A stretch of 64,000 bases of DNA from Vibrio aphrogenes (GTDB lineage: Bacteria > Pseudomonadota > Gammaproteobacteria > Enterobacterales > Vibrionaceae): NCBI RefSeq assembly GCF_002157735.2, contig NZ_AP018689.1, positions 1,178,001 through 1,242,000 of the forward strand. The letters run 5' to 3'. The notes under the pieces were generated by a model. It ran no database searches and was not told where the DNA came from. It saw only the letters and a program-made list of their open reading frames with translations. A program made the translations under genes and the position numbers. This document shows positions 9,307 through 19,475 of the stretch, one piece after another (position 1 is the first letter of the stretch; every line of letters starts with the position of its first letter).

Positions 9307-10464
9307 TCAAAGAGACATTGGGCTTATTTGGTATAACTTACCACTATCGGTAGAAAAATAGATAAATCCTTTATCATCGATAATCACATCACGTACTCGC
9401 TCATGTAAGTCACTGGCTAAGCGCACTTCATCTTGTGGTTGATTGTGCTGATTAAAAGACACCATATTGATATGGGTACCTGCAAGCGCACCAATGAGCA
9501 TATTGCCATTCCAATTGGGAAAGGCTTTACCGTGATAGATTACCGCGCTACTCGGTGCAATCGAAGGCACATAAACCTTGAGCGGAGACTCAATGCCGGG
9601 CAGGGTTTTCGCTTCCCCAACATCAAGTGGGTTCCAATATTCTTTGCCATGTGATGTTTTGGCCCACCCATAATTTAATCCCGGTTTAATAATGTTGATT
9701 TCGTCACCACCGCGTGGCCCGTGTTCTACTTCCCATAATAGGTTTCGAGTTGAATCATAAACTAAACCCTGAGGGTTGCGATGACCATAACTCCACACCG
9801 CTGAGTTACCTTGTTGGCTTTTGACAAAGGGGTTGTCACTTGGCGTTGAGCCATCCACGTTTAAGCGCAAAATAGCGGCAGCTTGGTTATTGATATTTTG
9901 GCCGTTATCTCGGTTGCCACGGTCACCTACGCCAAAAAATACATGGCCGCTATCATCAAAGGTAATACGACTACCAAAATGTTTGCTGCTGTCATCGGCT
10001 GAATCGGTGACCAGTAAATCTTGCCATTGGGTTAAGGCTTTTTTGTTAACATCTAATTGCGCCCGAGCCAGCGTAGTCGCAGCATAACCACCTTGGAGCG
10101 GTTTTACGTAGGTAAAGTAAAACCAAGTTTGCTGGTTTGAATCGGTATAGCGCGCAACATCTAACAAACCGCCTTGACCCGATACTTTGATCTCAGGTAA
10201 GCCCGATATTTCAGATTTTTGTTTCGTGCTCAGGTCGAATAGATAAACATGGCCATTACGTTCGGTCATTAATAAGTGACTGGTATCGACCCAATCCATT
10301 CCCCAAATAACACCTAGATTATTGGTTACTAAGTTGGTGGTGTACTCGTACTGTTTTTCAGAAGCTTCTTGAGCGCTTGCGATGCAAGAAAAAGCGGCGA
10401 TCGAACTTAATAGTAGTCGTGAAGCATAACGTTTGCAGTGAGACAGTAAAGGGAGCATTGGCAT
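9307..10464 (-). CDS. PQQ-dependent aldose sugar dehydrogenase (YliI-like), periplasmic
   Basis: A 385-residue secreted protein of the soluble glucose/sorbosone dehydrogenase family, resembling E. coli YliI (371 residues), which oxidises aldoses in the periplasm with PQQ. A signal peptide ends at about CIASAQA-type sequence near residue 31. Conserved segments include GGLLDVA, HFGSRITFDDSGHVFFGVGDRG, GHRNPQGLVYD, EHGPRGGDEIN and LNYGWAKTSHG, the beta-propeller and PQQ/Ca2+ site. The frame is open to 10581, but ATG at 10464 has a GAGAGAA Shine-Dalgarno and begins the signal peptide. No PQQ biosynthesis genes are in the window, so the cofactor must come from elsewhere. Confidence 0.9.
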   Translation of the reverse strand: MPMLPLLSHCKRYASRLLLSSIAAFSCIASAQEASEKQYEYTTNLVTNNLGVIWGMDWVDTSHLLMTERNGHVYLFDLSTKQKSEISGLPEIKVSGQGGLLDVARYTDSNQQTWFYFTYVKPLQGGYAATTLARAQLDVNKKALTQWQDLLVTDSADDSSKHFGSRITFDDSGHVFFGVGDRGNRDNGQNINNQAAAILRLNVDGSTPSDNPFVKSQQGNSAVWSYGHRNPQGLVYDSTRNLLWEVEHGPRGGDEINIIKPGLNYGWAKTSHGKEYWNPLDVGEAKTLPGIESPLKVYVPSIAPSSAVIYHGKAFPNWNGNMLIGALAGTHINMVSFNQHNQPQDEVRLASDLHERVRDVIIDDKGFIYFSTDSGKLYQISPMSL

Positions 10465-11875
<1,411 letters not shown>

Positions 11876-11893
11876 CCGAGAGGATTAATCACA

Positions 11894-14281
11894 ATGAAAT
11901 TCAACGAATCATGGCTTCGTGAGTGGGTTAACCCTGCGGTAACGACAGATGAACTGACTCACCAAATTACAATGGCTGGCCTAGAAGTCGACGACGTACT
12001 TCCTGTTGCTGGCAGCTTTACTGGTGTGAAGATAGGTAAAGTAGTGGAGTGTGGTCAACACCCAGACGCCGACAAATTACGCGTGACTAAAGTGGATGTT
12101 GGCGCAGAAGAATTATTAGACATCGTGTGTGGCGCGCCAAACTGCCGTCAAGGCTTGAAAGTTGCAGTCGCTACCGTTGGTGCGGTTCTACCTGGCGATT
12201 TCAAAATCAAAAAAGCAAAATTACGTGGCCAACCTTCTCATGGCATGTTGTGTTCATTTACTGAACTTGGCATCGATGTGGAATCTGATGGCATCATGGA
12301 ATTGGCAGAAGATGCGGTTATCGGTACCGATTTCCGTGAATTTTTAGGTCTTGATGACGTTACGGTTGATGTTGACCTTACAGCAAACCGCGCGGATTGT
12401 TTCAGCATTCGCGGTATGGCTCGTGAAGTTGGCGTATTAAACCGCGCGGACGTGACAGCGCCAAGCTCTGACGCGGTAGCGACTTCAATTGACGATACAG
12501 TTTCAATCGAAGTAAAAGCACCTGCAGCGTGTCCTCGTTACCTTGGTCGTGTGGTTAAGAACGTCAATGTTCAAGCGCAAACACCACTTTGGATGCAAGA
12601 AAAACTGCGTCGTTGTGGTATTCGTTCAATCGATCCTGTCGTAGATATCACTAACTTTGTATTGCTTGAGCAAGGTCAACCAATGCACGCATTCGATCTA
12701 GCGAAGATTGAAGGTGGCATCGTGGTTCGTATGGCAGAGCAAGATGAAAAACTGACGCTACTCGACGGCACTGAAGCGAAACTAAATGCCGATACTTTAG
12801 TGGTGGCAGACCATAATAAAGCACTAGCCATCGCTGGTATTTTTGGTGGTGAGCAATCAGGTGTAACCACGGAAACTAAAGACGTACTGCTTGAGTGTGC
12901 TTTCTTCGCACCGGATCATATTCGTGGTCGCGCGCGCAATTACGGTTTGCATACCGATTCTTCAATGCGTTTTGAACGTGGTGTGGATTACGCACTACAA
13001 GTAAGCGCAATGGAGCGTGCCACGGCGCTATTAGTTGAAATTTGTGGCGGTGAAGTCGCCCCAGTGGTTGCCGTTGAATCAGAAAGCGATTTACCAAAGC
13101 CAAACAAAGTAGCATTACGTCGCACGAAACTAGACAACTTACTTGGTCACCACATTGCTGATAATGATGTGGTTGAGATCCTTGAGCGTTTAGGCATGAG
13201 CGTTGAAACAACCAACGAAGGTTGGACGGCGGTCGCTCCAACATGGCGTTTTGATATTGCAATTGAGCAAGATTTGATTGAAGAAGTAGGTCGCATTTAC
13301 GGTTACGACAACATTCCAAATCAAGCGCCAAAAGCGGCGTTAAGCATGAACGATCATAAAGAAGCGAATCTACCACTTAAACGTGTTCGCAACTTGTTGG
13401 TTGACCGTGGTTTCCAAGAAGCGATCACTTATAGCTTTGTTGAACCTGAACAGCAAAAATTGATCGTGCCAGACGTTGAGCCGCTGATCCTGCCTTTCCC
13501 AATTTCAGTGGAAATGTCAGCAATGCGCCTTGGTTTAATTCAAGGTTTGCTTAATACTGTGGTACATAACCAAAAACGCCAACAACCGCGCGTTCGTTTA
13601 TTTGAATACGGTTTGCGTTTCATTCCTTGTGACTCAGCAGAAAACGGCATGCGTCAAGAGCCAATGCTGGCTGGTGTGATTGCCGGTACTCGCAGTGAAG
13701 AGCATTGGGATATCGAAACCAATACGGTTGATTTCTTCGATCTGAAAGGTGATTTAGAAGCGATTCTTGAGTTATCTGCCAACGACAAAGCATTTAGCTT
13801 TGAAGCAGTGAGCCACCCAGCTTTACACCCAGGACAATCAGCGGCAATCGTTGTTGATGGCGAACCTGTCGGTGTGATTGGTACGGTTCACCCAGAGCTT
13901 GAGCGTAAGTTTGGTTTAAATGGCCGTACAATCGTATTTGAAATCGAATGGTCAGCGATTGATACCCGCGTGATCCCAGAAGCAGTAAGCCTATCTAAAT
14001 TCCCTGCCAACCGCCGTGATATCGCAGTGGTAGTAGATGAAGCGATTGCCAGTGGTGATGTGGTAAATGCATGTCTGGCAAACGGTGGTGAATTACTTAC
14101 TGGTGCAAAACTGTTTGATGTTTACCGTGGTAAAGGTGTGGAAGAAGGCAAGAAGAGCCTAGCAATTGCACTAAGCCTACAATCAACAGAACGTACGCTG
14201 GAAGATGCGGATATTGCTGCTTCAGTTGATGCGATTGTAACCGCACTGACGGCGCAATTTAATGCCTCATTACGTGACTAA
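11894..14281 (+). CDS. pheT: Phenylalanyl-tRNA synthetase beta subunit
   Basis: The 795-residue beta subunit, the same length as E. coli PheT. Domain order is intact: an EMAP/OB tRNA-binding domain (about 40-150), the B3/B4 editing region (about 210-390) that hydrolyses Tyr-tRNA-Phe, the B5 domain, a catalytic-like core without activity, and a C-terminal anticodon-binding FDX-ACB domain ([18 protein letters not shown] near 700). An AGAGG Shine-Dalgarno precedes the ATG. The gene is followed by a strong terminator; in most gammaproteobacteria ihfA would follow here instead. Confidence 0.98.
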   Translation: MKFNESWLREWVNPAVTTDELTHQITMAGLEVDDVLPVAGSFTGVKIGKVVECGQHPDADKLRVTKVDVGAEELLDIVCGAPNCRQGLKVAVATVGAVLPGDFKIKKAKLRGQPSHGMLCSFTELGIDVESDGIMELAEDAVIGTDFREFLGLDDVTVDVDLTANRADCFSIRGMAREVGVLNRADVTAPSSDAVATSIDDTVSIEVKAPAACPRYLGRVVKNVNVQAQTPLWMQEKLRRCGIRSIDPVVDITNFVLLEQGQPMHAFDLAKIEGGIVVRMAEQDEKLTLLDGTEAKLNADTLVVADHNKALAIAGIFGGEQSGVTTETKDVLLECAFFAPDHIRGRARNYGLHTDSSMRFERGVDYALQVSAMERATALLVEICGGEVAPVVAVESESDLPKPNKVALRRTKLDNLLGHHIADNDVVEILERLGMSVETTNEGWTAVAPTWRFDIAIEQDLIEEVGRIYGYDNIPNQAPKAALSMNDHKEANLPLKRVRNLLVDRGFQEAITYSFVEPEQQKLIVPDVEPLILPFPISVEMSAMRLGLIQGLLNTVVHNQKRQQPRVRLFEYGLRFIPCDSAENGMRQEPMLAGVIAGTRSEEHWDIETNTVDFFDLKGDLEAILELSANDKAFSFEAVSHPALHPGQSAAIVVDGEPVGVIGTVHPELERKFGLNGRTIVFEIEWSAIDTRVIPEAVSLSKFPANRRDIAVVVDEAIASGDVVNACLANGGELLTGAKLFDVYRGKGVEEGKKSLAIALSLQSTERTLEDADIAASVDAIVTALTAQFNASLRD

Positions 14282-14308
14282 TTCATTTTCGAATTAACCT
14301 GACCTTAG

Positions 14309-14344
14309 AATCCACTTATTTGTCATGAATAAGTGGATTTTTTT
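14309..14344 (+). terminator. Strong Rho-independent terminator of pheST
   Basis: The 12-bp perfect stem AATCCACTTATT / AATAAGTGGATT with a 7-base loop is followed by a run of T. It closes the pheST transcript 27 bases after the pheT stop, so ihfA is not read from this operon. Confidence 0.95.
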
Positions 14345-14464
14345 ATGGGGAAACGGAGGGCAATAATTCAGTATGAGATCAATAATAACGGCGTTAAATT
14401 CTGATATAACTTTAACTCTGTTACCACTTGATAATCTGACTTTTATTGTTCATGTAAGGACGCT

Positions 14465-15139
14465 ATGTTCGCAATTATTGTTACGCTTAGCCTCATGGCT
14501 GTGATTTGGCTATATCACTTTAAAAGCCCAACGCAACAGTCTGCCAAGATCCCCTTAATATTATCTCTGGTCACTGTCTTAGTGACTGGGAGCATTTACC
14601 TTCAATTAGGTTCGATAAACGATTTATGGTCTGAAAGTGCATCAGCAAAAAGGGAGCAAGCTACAAAACCAACTGCCTTAATTGAAAATGCCGAGCAGCA
14701 AAATAAAGTTCAGATACAAAAAATGCAGGACAGGGTGCGCCAAGACAAACAAAATGGCGAGAGTTGGTATGCCTTGGGGAATGCTTATATGTATGCCAAT
14801 CAATTTGAAGATGCCGCCACTGCTTTTTTATATGCCGAACGATTAGCGAAAGCCCCCCAAGCCAACATTTATGCCGCAAGAGCAACCGCACTTTACTATG
14901 CTAATAATCAACGTATGAATACGGAGATTGACGCATTGATTCAGCATGCATTAGCTATCGATAAGGATAATGTCCCCACGTTAATGCTGGTGGCTTCAAA
15001 TCATTTTTTAAATGCGGAATATCAAGATGCCATTAACACTTGGCAGCATGCCTTAGATACGGGGCATATCGATGCTGATCGTGTCGCGATCATTCAAGCG
15101 ATCAATCAAGCGAAAGCGTTGCTTCCAAGTTCAAAATAA
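14465..15139 (+). CDS. nrfG: NrfG, TPR subunit of the NrfA heme lyase
   Basis: A 224-residue protein with two N-terminal hydrophobic segments (about residues 1-17 and 29-47) and a C-terminal TPR domain (about 85-215). The TPR region matches E. coli NrfG closely: the paired blocks ALYYANNQRM and ALAIDKDNVPTLMLVAS have direct counterparts there. NrfG binds the C-terminal end of NrfA so that NrfE and NrfF can attach heme to its CXXCK motif. It is unusual that nrfG lies apart from nrfBCDEF, on the far side of nrfA and convergent with it. A CcmI-type cytochrome c maturation protein is the alternative reading, less likely given the context. Confidence 0.88.
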   Translation: MFAIIVTLSLMAVIWLYHFKSPTQQSAKIPLILSLVTVLVTGSIYLQLGSINDLWSESASAKREQATKPTALIENAEQQNKVQIQKMQDRVRQDKQNGESWYALGNAYMYANQFEDAATAFLYAERLAKAPQANIYAARATALYYANNQRMNTEIDALIQHALAIDKDNVPTLMLVASNHFLNAEYQDAINTWQHALDTGHIDADRVAIIQAINQAKALLPSSK

Positions 15140-15169
15140 TGCACACAGCTTCAACTTTACAACTTAAAG

Positions 15170-15209
15170 CATTGTAAAAATTAAAAGCTCCAGTATGAAC
15201 CGGAGCTTT
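15170..15209 (-). terminator. Terminator between nrfG and nrfA
   Basis: The 8-bp stem AAAGCTCC / GGAGCTTT at 15184-15209 is followed on the minus strand by TTTTAATTTTTAC. It lies about 25 bases past the nrfA stop and may act on both convergent transcripts. Confidence 0.75.
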
Positions 15210-15232
15210 GATAGGAGATAACAAACTCACCA

Positions 15233-16738
15233 TTATTGCGGGTAAGTCGCTTCTCTTTGTTGAGCTTCTTTGTCCCATTCAGGTATGACGGTTTTTAAGA
15301 AGTCATCTTTTTCATCATTTAAGGCTTTCATATCCATGCCAATCGCGGCTTGTGCTTTTTCTTTGCTAGAAATATCCGGTAGCTTAATCGGATCGGTAAT
15401 ACCATGTTTTGCCAATACACGAATCAGCTTTGTTCTGGCCTCAGTGGCTCTATCGACGGAGGTGCCGAGAACACGTAGCGCTACTTCGGGAGCATGCATG
15501 TGAACGCCATGCGAGGCTATCGCATAATCCCAGCGCCATTGTGCATGACGAATATCCATTAAGATTGGCTTCATTTCAGCCTCAGTCGCACCTGCTTCCC
15601 AAGCGGCTTTGGCTTCAAAATGCGCCGCCACAATTTGTTTTTCTGCGATGAGCTTCATCTCTTGAACTTTATCTTTACGTGATTTCACAATGTCTTGCAA
15701 AGCTTGTTTGTCCTGAGTATGGCACTGAGCACAGGTATCATCAAAGCGGTCGAACGGATTACCAACTTTATGATCGGTAAACACTTTGCCATCTTTGTTT
15801 TTAACTTTTGGCATGTGACAGTCAACACAGGCAACATTATTTTTGCCATGAACTCCTAATTGCCATGTTTCATATCCTGGGTGCTGCGCTTTGAGCATCG
15901 GCGTTTTCGAAAGCGGATTTACCCAATCACTAAAGCCAATCTCATCGTAATATTTCTCCATTGCATCGACGGTAATCCCTTTATCCCATGGGAATTTGAC
16001 TTGATTGTTTTTATCTTTTTCAAAGTAATATTCAACATGACATTGCCCACAAACTTGCGATTGTTGACCAAAGCGATCTTGTTGGTCGAAGTCTTTACCA
16101 ATGGCGTGCATGGCTCTTTCAGCATAAGGTCGAGACAACCTGAGTGCCGGTTTACCCTTCTTAAAATCATCGCTTTGCGTGTTGTGACAATCGGCACATC
16201 CGATAGGATTCACTATTTGTGCTCCAAGACGCGACCATTTACCTTGGAAATAACCATCTTCACCTTTTTCGTCGATCACGCGAGCCACATCTGGGCTCTT
16301 ACAGCTCCAACAAGCCATTGGCATAGGGCCTGATTGTGCATCTTTAGGCCCACCAGTACGAAGGGTTTCTCGAACATCGGTGACAGCGTAGAAGTGTCCA
16401 CGAGGGGCGTTATAGTCTTTCGCAAATCCATAACCGGCCCATAAAATGACCATGTTGGGATCTTGCGCTAAGGCATCGGTAATAGCTTCGCTTTCCGAAG
16501 TCGCTTTCCAAGTTTGATATTGTGCGGGATGTTTGGCCTCAAATTTTTCATTTCGAGGATCAAACGTCATGATTTGTGTGGCATCTTTCTCCTCAGGAGA
16601 GTTGGTTGATGCGACAGGGGTTGATTTAGTATTTGCTGCATGTGAAGAAAACGTCACGACAAAAGAACTTACACTCAACAATGACAACAAAACCGAATTA
16701 ACTGCTGTTTTTTTCCAGTTAACATTCACGATCATCAC
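15233..16738 (-). CDS. nrfA: Cytochrome c552, pentaheme ammonia-forming nitrite reductase
   Basis: Periplasmic enzyme that reduces nitrite to ammonium with six electrons. All five heme sites are visible: the special CWSCK at 143-147, whose Lys is the proximal ligand of the catalytic heme, and CXXCH at 181-185, 230-234, 304-308 and 336-340. A Sec signal peptide covers about residues 1-35. Length (501) fits the family. The start is uncertain: GTG at 16738, ATG at 16735 or GTG at 16729; GGAG upstream gives the best spacing to 16729. It is transcribed divergently from nrfBCDEF, and a perfect FNR box lies in the shared control region. Confidence 0.97.
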   Translation of the reverse strand: MMIVNVNWKKTAVNSVLLSLLSVSSFVVTFSSHAANTKSTPVASTNSPEEKDATQIMTFDPRNEKFEAKHPAQYQTWKATSESEAITDALAQDPNMVILWAGYGFAKDYNAPRGHFYAVTDVRETLRTGGPKDAQSGPMPMACWSCKSPDVARVIDEKGEDGYFQGKWSRLGAQIVNPIGCADCHNTQSDDFKKGKPALRLSRPYAERAMHAIGKDFDQQDRFGQQSQVCGQCHVEYYFEKDKNNQVKFPWDKGITVDAMEKYYDEIGFSDWVNPLSKTPMLKAQHPGYETWQLGVHGKNNVACVDCHMPKVKNKDGKVFTDHKVGNPFDRFDDTCAQCHTQDKQALQDIVKSRKDKVQEMKLIAEKQIVAAHFEAKAAWEAGATEAEMKPILMDIRHAQWRWDYAIASHGVHMHAPEVALRVLGTSVDRATEARTKLIRVLAKHGITDPIKLPDISSKEKAQAAIGMDMKALNDEKDDFLKTVIPEWDKEAQQREATYPQ

Positions 16739-17119
16739 TCCAATTTAGTTTTAATATGAGCCAAGCGTTGTGAATGCGACCATAAAAATAACGTAAGAGT
16801 GCATGTTCAGAATAGCATTAACCACTCAAATTGCATGGTTAATTTCACGTGAATTTGATTAACATCAAGAGAAGATGCATTAAAAATATGGGTTTATAAA
16901 AGTGTCGAAATGATCGACGTTTTAAGGTGAATTTGTTTATAGATTGCGCAAAGTTAGGCGTTGTGGCTTAAAGGAAATAACAGAAAGAATGCACTGGAAG
17001 CGCTATTTGATAGCGATAAATGATGGTTAATTCTGGAATGTTGGCTTATAGGTTGAGAGTTATCAGCTCAGAAAAAGCAAAGACTATTCCGTTTTAAATA
17101 GAATGATAAAGGTGCAAAA
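16739..17119. promoter_or_regulatory. Divergent nrfA / nrfBCDEF control region
   Basis: A 381-base shared upstream region. It contains a perfect FNR site (16855-16868) and an inverted repeat TTAACCA-N11-TGGTTAA at 16818-16842 between that site and nrfA. The FNR site is about 120 bases from the nrfA start and 250 from nrfB. No clear NarP heptamer pair was recognised by eye. Confidence 0.7.
16855..16868. promoter_or_regulatory. Perfect FNR-binding site
   Basis: The sequence TTGAT-TAAC-ATCAA matches the FNR consensus TTGATNNNNATCAA at all ten fixed positions. Anaerobic activation by FNR is the known control of nrf operons, and the location between divergent nrfA and nrfB fits. Confidence 0.9.
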
Positions 17120-17731
17120 ATGGATGGTTTAAAAATAACCATAAGGCAAGTGATACACCGCGGGGTGTTATTACTGAGCTTGGTGTTTTTTTCTTTCTTA
17201 CTCACCATACCTGCCCAAGCAGAGCCAATGACGATAACGCCGACTGATCAGAGTCAATCGGATCAATACGCCGTTTCATTTGTTCGGGATAAAAACTACG
17301 CCTGTACCCAATGTCATAAAGATGAACATGACACGCTGAAAGGGGAGCATGCGAATGCGGTGAACGAGAAAACAGGGCGTAATGTGGGTTGTATTGATTG
17401 TCACAATACGATTAGCCCTCAGCATCGTAATGGTGCGCCCCATGTGGTGAAATTTAAATCCGGCCAAGTAATGGCGGGAAGAGATAAGCCGGCTCAAGAT
17501 CCAACTTGGGTTCAAAAACAAAATGCGCAATGCATTGACTGTCACCAAGGGCAAACGCTGCGGGAGGCTAACTGGACTCATGATGTTCATGCTATGTCTT
17601 TAACGTGTGCATCCTGTCATAAAATCCATCCTCAACACGATCCGATGCAAGGCATTGACAGAAAATCACGCATAAAAATGTGTGTGGATTGTCATTCGGA
17701 TATGACGGCGATTAAACAGGAGGATAACTAA
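17120..17731 (+). CDS. nrfB: NrfB, pentaheme electron donor to NrfA
   Basis: A 203-residue periplasmic cytochrome with a signal peptide (about residues 1-35, ending AQA) and five CXXCH heme sites at 62-66, 91-95, 138-142, 163-167 and 188-192. NrfB shuttles electrons from the membrane NrfCD complex to NrfA. An AAAGGTG Shine-Dalgarno supports the ATG. Its stop overlaps the start of nrfC by one base (TAATG), so it is the first gene of a tightly coupled nrfBCD run. Confidence 0.96.
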   Translation: MDGLKITIRQVIHRGVLLLSLVFFSFLLTIPAQAEPMTITPTDQSQSDQYAVSFVRDKNYACTQCHKDEHDTLKGEHANAVNEKTGRNVGCIDCHNTISPQHRNGAPHVVKFKSGQVMAGRDKPAQDPTWVQKQNAQCIDCHQGQTLREANWTHDVHAMSLTCASCHKIHPQHDPMQGIDRKSRIKMCVDCHSDMTAIKQEDN

Positions 17732-18420
17732 TGTCCTGTTCTAGACGTAATTTTTTGCTTGGCAGTGGTGCGGTCATTGTGACTACTGGTATCGCAACGT
17801 CTGTATTAGCAAGCGGTAACAAGTTAGTCGCAACCATGAAAAATGGCCAAATACGCTATGGGATGGTGCACGATGAAACCGCCTGTATTGGTTGTACTGC
17901 GTGTACTGATGCCTGTCGTGAAGTGAACCAAGTGCCAGAAGGGGGCACGCGTTTAAAAATTCAGCGTAGTGCTCCGATTGGTGAGTTTCCTAATGCCAGT
18001 TACACCTTTGAGCGTATTTCTTGCCAACATTGCGATAATGCACCATGCGTTCATGTTTGTCCGACTCAAGCGGCCTATAAAGACCCTGAGACGGGCATTG
18101 TTGATGTACATGATGACCGTTGTGTTGGCTGTGGTTATTGCTTGGCGGCGTGTCCTTATCAGGTGCGATTTTTTAACCCAGTGACCAAAGCCGCTGATAA
18201 ATGCGATTTTTGTCATGAAACTAATTTAGCACAAGGTAAGCAGCCAGCGTGTGTTGAAGTATGTCCAACCAAAGCGCTGACTTTTGGTGACTTAAATGAC
18301 CCAAGCAGTGAAATCAACAAAGTCATTCAAACTCATACGGTTTATCGCATGAAATCGGAATTAGGGACTGAACCGAAAATGTACAAGATCCCAAATAACA
18401 AAGGGGAGATCTTAGGATGA
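17731..18420 (+). CDS. nrfC: NrfC, Tat-exported 4Fe-4S ferredoxin-type subunit
   Basis: A 229-residue periplasm-facing iron-sulfur protein that carries electrons from NrfD to NrfB. The N-terminus has a Tat signal with SRRNFL at 4-9. Cys clusters CIGCTACTDAC, CQHCDNAPCVHVC, CVGCGYCLAAC and CDFCH...CVEVC give ligands for four 4Fe-4S centres, the usual NrfC number. It overlaps nrfB by one base and nrfD by four bases (ATGA), which points to translational coupling. Confidence 0.96.
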   Translation: MSCSRRNFLLGSGAVIVTTGIATSVLASGNKLVATMKNGQIRYGMVHDETACIGCTACTDACREVNQVPEGGTRLKIQRSAPIGEFPNASYTFERISCQHCDNAPCVHVCPTQAAYKDPETGIVDVHDDRCVGCGYCLAACPYQVRFFNPVTKAADKCDFCHETNLAQGKQPACVEVCPTKALTFGDLNDPSSEINKVIQTHTVYRMKSELGTEPKMYKIPNNKGEILG

Positions 18421-19385
18421 GCGATATTATTAGCCAAGCCTTTCACTTTGATTCCCTGGTCTGGGATTGGGTGATCGCCATTTATTTATTTTTAACCGGC
18501 ATGTCAGCGGGTGGGGTATTGATTTCCCTTTATTTAAAACGGCATGTGATTACAGGAGATGCCAGTAAAAACGGCATTATTCGAGCCAATGCGATTTTTG
18601 CACCATTAGGTATTATCGTCGGTTTGGTGATATTGATCTTCCACTTACAACGACCTTGGCTATTTTGGAAAATCATGATCCATTATAACGTGACCTCTGT
18701 GATGTCGATGGGGGTGTTATTGTTCCAAGTGTATATGGTAGTGCTGTTTATTTGGATTGGTGTGCTTTTCCGAAGCGACATCGTCTCCTTTTTGTCTAAG
18801 GTCCCTACGCTTGGACAGTTAGTAGATAAGGTATTAGCTTGGTTTATCCCCTTTGAGCGAAAAGTCGAATGGGTGTTAGCGGCCTGCGCTTTTTTACTGG
18901 CGGCTTATACCGGGTTCTTATTATCAGCATTAAAAACTTATCCGTTATTGAATAACCCTGTATTGCCGGTGTTATTTGTGTTTTCCAGTGTTTCTTCAGG
19001 GATCGCCGCGTGCTTATTGTTTGGCGTACTTGGAGGCAAAGAGCCGACCAACAGCGCGAGCGTACAATGGATGCATACTATTGAAAAACCAGTAGTATTG
19101 TTTGAATTGTTCGTACTGTGTGCTTTCTTCGTTGGCTTGTATTTTGGAGGAGGACAAAAATCCGTGGCAGTGATAACGGCGATTGGCGGCGGTTTTTGGG
19201 CCATTTGGTTTTGGGTTGGTGTCATTGGGCTTGGTATGGTATTGCCTTTGGTGATGAATACGGTTTCTTCGCTAAAAACTCAACATACGAAAGGATTTGT
19301 GGTGGCGGTATCAGCGCTCAGCTTAGTTGGGGTTTTATTATTAAGAACGTTCATTTTGTATGCAGGACAAATGACCGTCGCTTAA
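18417..19385 (+). CDS. nrfD: NrfD, membrane quinol-oxidising subunit
   Basis: A 322-residue polytopic inner-membrane protein, about eight helices, of the NrfD/PsrC family. It takes electrons from the quinol pool and hands them to NrfC. The helices are visible as hydrophobic blocks from residue 15 to the C-terminus; the conserved MSAGGVLISLYLKR motif is at the end of the first helix. It overlaps nrfC by four bases. Confidence 0.95.
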   Translation: MSDIISQAFHFDSLVWDWVIAIYLFLTGMSAGGVLISLYLKRHVITGDASKNGIIRANAIFAPLGIIVGLVILIFHLQRPWLFWKIMIHYNVTSVMSMGVLLFQVYMVVLFIWIGVLFRSDIVSFLSKVPTLGQLVDKVLAWFIPFERKVEWVLAACAFLLAAYTGFLLSALKTYPLLNNPVLPVLFVFSSVSSGIAACLLFGVLGGKEPTNSASVQWMHTIEKPVVLFELFVLCAFFVGLYFGGGQKSVAVITAIGGGFWAIWFWVGVIGLGMVLPLVMNTVSSLKTQHTKGFVVAVSALSLVGVLLLRTFILYAGQMTVA

Positions 19386-19475
19386 TGGCCTTGTCATGAT
19401 TTGGTTCTGACTCTGTGTTATTTCATTATCGAGATGATGCAAATTGAGAGGGCAGAGTTAGAACCCATTTATTGA

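Noticed and set aside
12876..13376. 166-codon frame opposite pheT
   Set aside because: It lies entirely within pheT on the other strand, has no recognisable motif and no sign of separate expression.
15860..16333. 157-codon frame opposite nrfA
   Set aside because: Antisense shadow of nrfA, whose five heme motifs on the minus strand are decisive.
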